From an uncultured Acetatifactor sp. (GTDB taxonomy: Bacteria > Bacillota > Clostridia > Lachnospirales > Lachnospiraceae): 41,141 bases of DNA. Below the pieces are notes generated by a model. The model searched no databases. It saw only the letters and a program-made list of their open reading frames with translations, and was not told the origin of the DNA. The position numbers were made by a program, and so were the translations under genes. The number at the start of each line of letters is the position of its first letter. The first letter of the stretch is position 1. The stretch is taken from positions 1 through 41,141 of the forward strand of contig CANQEH010000024.1 in the NCBI GenBank assembly GCA_947594835.1, written 5' to 3'. This document shows positions 32,004-38,479 of this stretch, in pieces.

Positions 32004-32225
32004 ATGAAGACGTTGAGAGAAATTGCCTGCGGGCAGACCGTGACGGTCAAAAAGCTCTCCGGCGAGGGCCCGGTAAAGCGCCGCATCATGGACATGGGCA
32101 TCACCAAGGGAGTGGAGATTTATGTGAGGAAGGTTGCGCCCCTGGGAGACCCTGTGGAGGTCACGGTGAGAGGATATGAGCTTTCGCTTCGGAAAGCGGA
32201 TGCGGGGATGATCGAGGTGGAGTGA
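32004..32225 (+). CDS. feoA: FeoA family protein (second copy)
   Basis: This 73-residue FeoA-type protein (MKTLREIACGQTVTVKKLSGEGPVKRRIMDMGITKG, shown here in parts: KRRIMDMGITKGVEIYV and GYELSLRKADAGMIEVE) is the more canonical copy. FeoA is thought to bind FeoB and stimulate ferrous iron uptake. GAGGAGAACGCA precedes the ATG. Tandem FeoA genes before FeoB are common in Clostridia. A 136-bp gap follows before feoB. Confidence 0.93.
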   Translation: MKTLREIACGQTVTVKKLSGEGPVKRRIMDMGITKGVEIYVRKVAPLGDPVEVTVRGYELSLRKADAGMIEVE

Positions 32226-32274
32226 GGACGGACGTGGAGTGAGGATGGATGTGCTCCATTCTTTTTTGCCTGGG

Positions 32275-32290
32275 AGTTAGTTGCTGCTAA
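32275..32290. promoter_or_regulatory. Second AGTTAG-N6-CTAA repeat, before feoB
   Basis: AGTTAG (32275-32280), TTGCTG, CTAA (32287-32290) has the same half-sites and spacing as the element over the feo promoter. A weak internal promoter may overlap it (TTGCTG 32281-32286, 17 bp, TAACAA 32304-32309). Confidence 0.45.
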
Positions 32291-32333
32291 TTTTAGGTAG
32301 ACATAACAAATTCACGCAATCACATAAAACGGA

Positions 32334-32350
32334 TGCGCACAAAGTGCGCA
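32334..32350 (+). other. Hairpin next to the feoB ribosome binding site
   Basis: TGCGCAC-AAA-GTGCGCA is a perfect 7-bp stem with a 3-base loop, ending directly before AGGAGG at 32351-32356. It may keep the site open or mark a 5' end formed by processing. Confidence 0.5.
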
Positions 32351-32361
32351 AGGAGGGTATG

Positions 32362-34518
32362 ATGGCAATCAAAATCGCATTGGCAGGGAATCCAAACTGC
32401 GGAAAGACGACGCTGTTTAACGCGCTGACCGGGGCTAACCAGTTCGTGGGGAACTGGCCCGGCGTCACGGTAGAAAAGAAAGAGGGAAAGCTGAAAGGGC
32501 ATAAGGACGTGCAGATCATGGATCTGCCCGGCATCTATTCCCTGTCCCCCTACACCCTGGAGGAGGTGGTGGCAAGAACTTATCTGATCAACGAAAGGCC
32601 AGACGCCATCATCAATATTGTAGACGGGACGAACATAGAAAGGAACCTGTATCTGTCCACCCAGATTCTGGAGCTTGGCATCCCGGTGGTCATGGCCGTG
32701 AACATGATGGACGTGGTGGAAAAGTCCGGCGATCAGATCCAGACGGAGAAGCTTTCCGAAAGGCTGGGCTGCCCGGTGGTGAAAATTTCCGCTTTAAAGG
32801 GAACGGGGATCCAGGAGGCGGCGGATATGGCGGTGGCACTGGCCCGCAAAGGCAAGGCCACAGCTCCCCGGCACCGATTTGCTGAGCAGGTGGAAAACGC
32901 CATCCGGGAAGTGGAAGAGAGGCTGGGGGCGGCCGTGCCGGAGGGACAGAAGCGGTTTTTTGCAATCAAGCTTCTGGAAAAGGATGAAAAGATCGGGGCG
33001 ATGCTGGATGCTGTCCCCGACGTCAAAGACCAGACCGACGCCCTGGAGAAAAGCTTTGACGACGATATCGAGAGCATCCTCACCAACGAGCGGTATGTGT
33101 ACATCGGTTCCCTTCTGGAGGGCTGTTATGTGAAAAAGGGCGGTAAGAAGCTGACCGTCTCCGACAGGATCGACCGCGTTGTCACCAACAGGTGGGCGGC
33201 CCTTCCCATCTTTGCCCTGGTGATGGCGCTTGTGTATTACGTTTCCGTGACCACCGTGGGAACCTTTGTCACCGACTGGACAAACGATGTGCTCTTTGGG
33301 GAGATCATCCCTCCCGCCGTGGAGGGCGTCTTAAATGCCATGGGCGTATCCGGCTGGCTGCAGAGCCTGATCTTGGACGGCATCGTGGCAGGGGTAGGGG
33401 CCGTTCTGGGATTTGTGCCCCAGATGCTTGTGCTGTTTCTTTTCCTGGCGTTTTTGGAGGCCTGCGGCTATATGGCCAGGGTGGCGTTCATCATGGACAG
33501 GATCTTTCGGAAGTTTGGTCTGTCCGGCAAATCCTTCATCCCCATGCTGATCAGCAGCGGCTGCGGCGTGCCCGGCATCATGGCCTGCCGCACCATCGAA
33601 AACGACAGGGACAGGAAGATGACCATCATGACCACCACCTTTATCCCCTGCGGCGCAAAGCTGCCTATCATCGCCCTGGTGGCGGGGGCCTTTTTCAACA
33701 ATGCCTGGTGGGTGGCATGGAGCGCCTATTTTGTGGGCATCGCAGCCATCATCTGCTCCGGCGTGATCTTAAAGAAGACGAAGATGTTCGCAGGGGATCC
33801 GGCTCCCTTTGTCATGGAGCTTCCCGCCTACCATATGCCCACCGTTGGCGCGGTGCTCCGCAGTATGTGGGAGCGGGGCTGGTCCTTCATCAAGAAAGCG
33901 GGCACCATCATCCTGCTCTCCACCATTGTGCTCTGGTTTTTGATGAGCTTTGGCTGGACGGACGAGGGCTTTGGAATGCTGGAGGCGGAGCAGCTTGACG
34001 CGAGCATTCTGTCCAAGATCGGCGGCGCTGTGGGCTGGATCTTTGCGCCCCTGGGCTGGACACAGGCAGGACAGGGCTGGAAAATGGCGGTGGCAGCCAT
34101 CTCCGGGCTGATCGCAAAGGAGAACGTAGTGGCAACCTTCGGTATGCTGTTCGGCTACGGGGAAGTGGGGGAAGCCGGGGAAGAGATCTGGGGGCAGTTA
34201 GCCCTGATCATGACGCCTCTGGCAGCCTACGGCTATCTGGTGTTCAACCTGCTGTGCGCCCCCTGCTTTGCCGCAATGGGCGCCATCAAGCGGGAGATGA
34301 ACAGCCCCAAATGGTTCTGGGCGGCTGTGGGCTACCAGACCGGCCTGGCCTATGTGGTGTCGATGTGCATCTACCAGATCGGCAGCCTGATCACCACAGG
34401 CAGCTTCGGGATCGGCACGGCAGCAGCGATCCTGCTGGCGGCGGGGTTTGTGTGGCTGCTCTTCCGGCCCGCCCGGGAAGGGAAGGCTGGCGCAGGGAAA
34501 CTTGCCAAGGCAAGTTAA
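32362..34518 (+). CDS. feoB: Ferrous iron transport protein B
   Basis: FeoB (718 aa) is the inner-membrane Fe(II) transporter with a cytoplasmic GTPase. The G domain (1-165) shows GNPNCGKTT (P-loop), GNWPGVTVEKKEG (switch I), DLPGIYSLSP (G3) and NMMD (G4), followed by the helical GDI domain. The membrane part has the paired Gate motifs with SSGCGVPGIMACRT and FIPCGAKLPIIALVAG, and the final segments. Start ATG 32362 is favoured over 32359 because AGGAGG ends 5 bp before it. It is the last gene of the feoA-feoA-feoB set; no FeoC is seen. Confidence 0.98.
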   Translation: MAIKIALAGNPNCGKTTLFNALTGANQFVGNWPGVTVEKKEGKLKGHKDVQIMDLPGIYSLSPYTLEEVVARTYLINERPDAIINIVDGTNIERNLYLSTQILELGIPVVMAVNMMDVVEKSGDQIQTEKLSERLGCPVVKISALKGTGIQEAADMAVALARKGKATAPRHRFAEQVENAIREVEERLGAAVPEGQKRFFAIKLLEKDEKIGAMLDAVPDVKDQTDALEKSFDDDIESILTNERYVYIGSLLEGCYVKKGGKKLTVSDRIDRVVTNRWAALPIFALVMALVYYVSVTTVGTFVTDWTNDVLFGEIIPPAVEGVLNAMGVSGWLQSLILDGIVAGVGAVLGFVPQMLVLFLFLAFLEACGYMARVAFIMDRIFRKFGLSGKSFIPMLISSGCGVPGIMACRTIENDRDRKMTIMTTTFIPCGAKLPIIALVAGAFFNNAWWVAWSAYFVGIAAIICSGVILKKTKMFAGDPAPFVMELPAYHMPTVGAVLRSMWERGWSFIKKAGTIILLSTIVLWFLMSFGWTDEGFGMLEAEQLDASILSKIGGAVGWIFAPLGWTQAGQGWKMAVAAISGLIAKENVVATFGMLFGYGEVGEAGEEIWGQLALIMTPLAAYGYLVFNLLCAPCFAAMGAIKREMNSPKWFWAAVGYQTGLAYVVSMCIYQIGSLITTGSFGIGTAAAILLAAGFVWLLFRPAREGKAGAGKLAKAS

Positions 34519-34561
34519 AAGAGAAGCCCGGATCGAAAGAAACGGGCAGGGATAAAGCATC

Positions 34562-34604
34562 AAAACGCTTCGGAGGGATCAAACCGCCGGGGCGTTTTCT
34601 TTTG
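34562..34604 (+). terminator. Terminator of the feo operon
   Basis: AAAACGC (34562-34568) pairs with GCGTTTT (34592-34598), with inner GG/CC pairing, followed by CTTTTGTT. It lies 44 bp after the feoB stop. Confidence 0.75.
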
Positions 34605-34648
34605 TTCTGACACAGACAGCGGCAAGCCCCAAAGGGGGGCCAAATCCC

Positions 34649-34677
34649 TTGCGCAGCGGTAAAACTTATGCTATTCT
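34649..34677 (+). promoter_or_regulatory. Promoter of the pepD-like gene
   Basis: TTGCGC (34649-34654), 17 bp, TATTCT (34672-34677) with an extended -10 TG at 34669-34670, 62 bp before the ATG at 34739. Confidence 0.65.
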
Positions 34678-34738
34678 GTTACCAGACCCGGCAGACTGCG
34701 GGGCAGTGTGACGGAAAGGGAAAGCGGAGGGAAAGGAA

Positions 34739-36196
34739 ATGGGTGTATTGTCAGGCCTGGAGCCGGAGCGTGTTTTTTACTATTTTGAGGAGATCACAAA
34801 AATCCCCCACGGTTCCGGCAACGTGGAGGAGATCAGCGATTATCTGGCAAGGTTTGGGAAGGAGCACGGCCTGACCGTGTTTCAGGACGAACTCAAAAAT
34901 GTGATCCTGATCAAGGAGGCGGCGCCGGGCTATGAGACAGAGCCGCCTGTGATTTTGCAGGGGCACATGGACATGGTGGCGGTGAAAAAGCCGGACTGCG
35001 GCATCGACTTAAAGAAAGAGGGGCTGAAGGTAGCCGTCCGGGGAGACGAGATCTACGCCCAGGGAACCAGCCTTGGCGGGGACGACGGCATTGCCGTGGC
35101 CTACGCCCTGGCACTTTTAGAATCGGAAGGTGGCAAGCACCCCAGGCTGGAGGTGGTGCTGACGGTGGACGAGGAGACGGGGATGGACGGAGCCAGGGGC
35201 ATTGACCTGTCCATGCTCACAGGCCGCCGCATGATCAATCTGGACTCGGAGGACGAGGGCATTTTCCTCACCAGCTGTGCGGGAGGCGCCAGGGTCAACA
35301 TAAAGCTTTCCCTGCAAAAGGAAGAGAGGCAGGGATGCAGCGCGTCCCTGGAGGTGGGGGGCCTTCTGGGCGGCCACTCCGGCGGGGAGATCCACAAGGA
35401 GCGGGGCAATTCCAACCTTCTCATGGGGCGGCTTCTGGCGCGGCTTTCAGAAAAGCTGCCCCTGGGGCTGACAGAGCTTTCCGGGGGGCTTGCGGACAAC
35501 GCCATTCCCCGGCAGACCCGGGCCAGGGTCGTGTTTGCCCCGGAAGACAGAGCTGCCTTGCAGGAGATTGTCAAAGCGCTGGAGGCGGAGGTGCGGGCGG
35601 AGCTTTCCGCCAAGGATCCCGATGTGTTTTTCCGGGTGGAGGAATGCGGCCAGGGGACTTATTCCTGCGTCTCAGAGGCGGATACCCGGCGCACAGCGGC
35701 GTTTTTGCGGGCGCTGCCAAACGGGGTGCAGTCCATGAGCGCCGATATGCCGGGGCTGGTGGAGACTTCCTTAAATCTGGGGATGCTGGGGCTTGACCCC
35801 GGGACGGGGGAACTGACGGCGGCGTTCTCCGTGCGCAGCAGCGTGGAGAGTGCAAAGAGGGAGCTGATCGGGAAGCTGGAGGCGGTGGCCGCGTTAGCGG
35901 GAGGCAAAGCCGTGGCAAGCGGCGATTATCCCGGCTGGAAATACCGCAAGGACTCTCCCCTGCGGGACAAAATGACCGCGGTGTATGAGAAGATGTACGG
36001 CGTATCCCCTAAGATAGAAGCCATCCATGCAGGGCTGGAGTGCGGGATCCTGGGAAGCAAGATCCCGGATCTGGACTGCGTCTCCATCGGCCCCCAGATG
36101 CGGGACATCCACACCACGGAGGAGACCCTGAGCATTTCTTCCACGCGGCGGGTCTGGGAGTATCTGGTGCGCCTTTTGGAGGAGAAGGACTGTTAG
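34739..36196 (+). CDS. pepD: Aminoacyl-histidine dipeptidase (M20 family, PepD-like)
   Basis: This 485-residue cytosolic zinc peptidase cleaves dipeptides such as Xaa-His. Its opening LEPERVFYYFEEITKIPHGSGN is typical of PepD. Metal-site motifs are ILQGHMDMVAV (His), GTSLGGDDGIAVAYA (bridging Asp), VDEETGMDGA (catalytic and metal Glu) and LDSEDEG. A lid/dimerisation domain (about 185-390) and a C-terminal IHAGLECGILG His motif follow. Length is normal. The ATG at 34739 follows GAGGGAAAGGAA. The aldolase-family gene starts 9 bp downstream, so they share an operon. Confidence 0.94.
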   Translation: MGVLSGLEPERVFYYFEEITKIPHGSGNVEEISDYLARFGKEHGLTVFQDELKNVILIKEAAPGYETEPPVILQGHMDMVAVKKPDCGIDLKKEGLKVAVRGDEIYAQGTSLGGDDGIAVAYALALLESEGGKHPRLEVVLTVDEETGMDGARGIDLSMLTGRRMINLDSEDEGIFLTSCAGGARVNIKLSLQKEERQGCSASLEVGGLLGGHSGGEIHKERGNSNLLMGRLLARLSEKLPLGLTELSGGLADNAIPRQTRARVVFAPEDRAALQEIVKALEAEVRAELSAKDPDVFFRVEECGQGTYSCVSEADTRRTAAFLRALPNGVQSMSADMPGLVETSLNLGMLGLDPGTGELTAAFSVRSSVESAKRELIGKLEAVAALAGGKAVASGDYPGWKYRKDSPLRDKMTAVYEKMYGVSPKIEAIHAGLECGILGSKIPDLDCVSIGPQMRDIHTTEETLSISSTRRVWEYLVRLLEEKDC

Positions 36197-36205
36197 GAGG
36201 AGAGG

Positions 36206-37246
36206 ATGGAGAAGATTTTATTCCAGTGTGATTACAATGAGGGGGCTCATCCCAGCATCCTGAGACGGCTTGCGGAGACCAATCTGGAGCAGACGCCGGG
36301 TTACGGGGAGGACGTCTACTGTGCGCAGGCGGCGGAAAAGATCCGCCTCTCCTGCGGGGACGATTCCCTGGCGGTGCATTTTCTGGTGGGCGGCACCCAG
36401 ACCAACCTGACGGTGATAGACGCTGCCCTGCGGCCCCATCAGGGCGTTCTCTGCGCGGAGACGGGGCATATCAATGTCCATGAGACCGGGGCCGTGGAGG
36501 CCTGCGGGCACAAGGTTCTGGGCCTGCCCTCCCGGGACGGGAAGATCACCGCAGAAGACATCCGGAAGGCCTGTGAAAGCCACAGGGACAGCGACAGCTT
36601 TGAGCACATGGTACAGCCGGGGATGGTATACCTTTCCAATCCCACGGAGCTCGGCACGATCTACTCTGCTAAGGAGCTGCAAAAGATTTATGAGGTCTGC
36701 TCGGAGTACGGGGTGTATCTGTTTCTGGACGGCGCCCGGCTGGGGTACGGCCTGGCGGCGCCGGACAACGACCTGACGCTGCCTCTGATCGCCCGGTATA
36801 CGGATGTGTTCTACATCGGCGGGACGAAGGTGGGGGCGCTGTTCGGGGAGGCGGTGGTGATCCGCAATGAGGCGTTAAAAAAGGATTTCCGCTATCTGAT
36901 CAAGCAAAAGGGCGGGATGCTGGCAAAGGGGCGGCTTTTGGGGCTTCAGTTTGACCAGCTCTTTACCGACGGGCTGTATCTGGAGCTTTCTTCCCATGCC
37001 ATCCGGCTGGCGGAGCGGATCCGGGAGGCAATTGATGAGAAGGGCTGGCCCTATCTGGTGGAAAACAGGACCAACCAGATCTTCCCCATCGTGCCCGACG
37101 AGGCGCTTGAAAAGCTGGGGGAGCGCTTTTGTTACTCCTATGACCACCGGGTGGACGAGACCCACAGCGCCGTGCGGTTCTGCACCAGCTGGGCCGCCAG
37201 GGAGGAGAATGTGGAAGCGCTGTGCGCGGCGATCCGGGAAGTTTAA
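36206..37246 (+). CDS. Threonine aldolase family PLP enzyme
   Basis: This 346-residue protein belongs to the beta-eliminating lyase/threonine aldolase fold-type I group and probably cleaves L-threonine or related beta-hydroxy amino acids to glycine and an aldehyde. The PLP lysine is K208 in YIGGTKVGALFGE; LFLDGARLGYGL carries the cofactor Asp and FLVGGTQTNL binds phosphate. TAGGAGGAGAGG before the ATG overlaps the end of the pepD gene region. Substrate within the group is not certain; aldolase-like proteins of this subgroup are common in Clostridia. Confidence 0.9.
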   Translation: MEKILFQCDYNEGAHPSILRRLAETNLEQTPGYGEDVYCAQAAEKIRLSCGDDSLAVHFLVGGTQTNLTVIDAALRPHQGVLCAETGHINVHETGAVEACGHKVLGLPSRDGKITAEDIRKACESHRDSDSFEHMVQPGMVYLSNPTELGTIYSAKELQKIYEVCSEYGVYLFLDGARLGYGLAAPDNDLTLPLIARYTDVFYIGGTKVGALFGEAVVIRNEALKKDFRYLIKQKGGMLAKGRLLGLQFDQLFTDGLYLELSSHAIRLAERIREAIDEKGWPYLVENRTNQIFPIVPDEALEKLGERFCYSYDHRVDETHSAVRFCTSWAAREENVEALCAAIREV

Positions 37247-37279
37247 GATCGGGAAAGGGAAACGGCAGGAGGACGGAAA

Positions 37280-38479
37280 ATGGAGTTTGAAAAAGGCACA
37301 CTGCGGCAGATCAGGCGGCTGATGTTTCTGGCGGCGGCGCTGGTCTTAGCCATCGTGTACAGCAGCCAGGTGTTTTGGGGGATTGGTTTTCTGGCGGGGA
37401 TTTTAAAGCCCTTTTTATATGGGTGCGTTGTGGCCTTTGTGCTGAATATCCCCCTGCGGGGGTTTGAGACCCGGGTGTTTGGCCGCGTCCGGGGAAAATT
37501 CTGGAGGAAGGGAAAGCGCCCTCTGTGCATGGTGCTCACCGTGCTGTCGGTGGCGCTGGTGCTCACGCTGGTAGCGGTGACGGTGATCCCGCAGATCACG
37601 GCCACCGCCGCAGAACTGGGGAAGAAGATCCCGGTTTTTCTGCAGGGGGCCACGGAGGAGTTAAACCGGCTGGCGAAAGAATACCCCCAGATGGAGCAGG
37701 AGATCAGGCGTCTGGAGGGAATCGAGATCAACTGGGAGACGGTGCTGCGCAGTGCGGCTGACTTCATGCGAAACGGCGCGGGGGATATGCTCAGCTCCAC
37801 CTTCAGCGTGGCAAGCGGCATCATCTCCGGGGCAGTCAACGGCGTCATCGCCTTTATCTTCGCCCTGTATGTGCTGGCCCAGAAGGAGCGCCTGGCAGAC
37901 CAGGGGAAACGGGTGCTGAAGGCATTCCTGCCTGAGAAGCTCACAGGGCGGATTCTGGAGATCTGCTCCCTGCTGTATCGGAATTTTACCAGCTTTATCA
38001 CGGGGCAGTGTCTGGAGGCAGTTATCTTAGGCACGCTGTTTTTTGTGTCCATGAGCGTCTTTGGGATGCCCTATGCGCTGCTAATCGGCGTGCTCATCGC
38101 GTTTACCGCCCTGATCCCCATCGTGGGGGCTTTTATCGGCTGCGGGGTGGGGGCGTTTCTGATGCTTTTGGACGACCCGGTGCAGGCCCTCTGGTTCGTG
38201 GTGCTGTTTTTGGTCCTGCAGCAGATTGAGGGGAACCTGATCTATCCCAAGGTGGTGGGAAGCTCCGTGGGGCTGCCGTCCATCTGGGTGCTGGCGGCGG
38301 TGAGCCTGGGCGGCAGCCTGTTCGGCGTGGCCGGGATGCTGTTTTTCATCCCTCTTACGTCTTCCGGGTATGCGCTGCTTCGGGAGAGCGTAAACAGGCG
38401 GAACCGGGAAAAGGGAAGGGAACTGGAAGACAAAACAGAAGATAAAGTGGAAAAACAGAAGGAGGGGAAGGGGAAATGA
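37280..38479 (+). CDS. AI-2E family transporter (PerM/YtvI-like)
   Basis: This 399-residue membrane protein belongs to the AI-2E family, named from a proposed autoinducer-2 exporter; other members move Na+/H+ or have unknown substrates. It has about eight membrane segments: two near the N-terminus, a soluble stretch (about 110-175), then SGAVNGVIAFIFALYVLAQKE and the conserved PIVGAFIGCGVGAFLML and EGNLIYPKVVGSSVGL motifs. The C-terminal tail is long and charged. The ATG at 37280 follows AGGAGGACGGAAA. Its TGA overlaps the next ATG (ATGA), so it is coupled to the GH2 gene. Confidence 0.93.
   Translation: MEFEKGTLRQIRRLMFLAAALVLAIVYSSQVFWGIGFLAGILKPFLYGCVVAFVLNIPLRGFETRVFGRVRGKFWRKGKRPLCMVLTVLSVALVLTLVAVTVIPQITATAAELGKKIPVFLQGATEELNRLAKEYPQMEQEIRRLEGIEINWETVLRSAADFMRNGAGDMLSSTFSVASGIISGAVNGVIAFIFALYVLAQKERLADQGKRVLKAFLPEKLTGRILEICSLLYRNFTSFITGQCLEAVILGTLFFVSMSVFGMPYALLIGVLIAFTALIPIVGAFIGCGVGAFLMLLDDPVQALWFVVLFLVLQQIEGNLIYPKVVGSSVGLPSIWVLAAVSLGGSLFGVAGMLFFIPLTSSGYALLRESVNRRNREKGRELEDKTEDKVEKQKEGKGK

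Noticed and set aside
37280..38479. Reading the AI-2E family protein as proof of autoinducer-2 quorum sensing
   Set aside because: The family name is historical, no luxS is in the window, and many members have other or unknown substrates.
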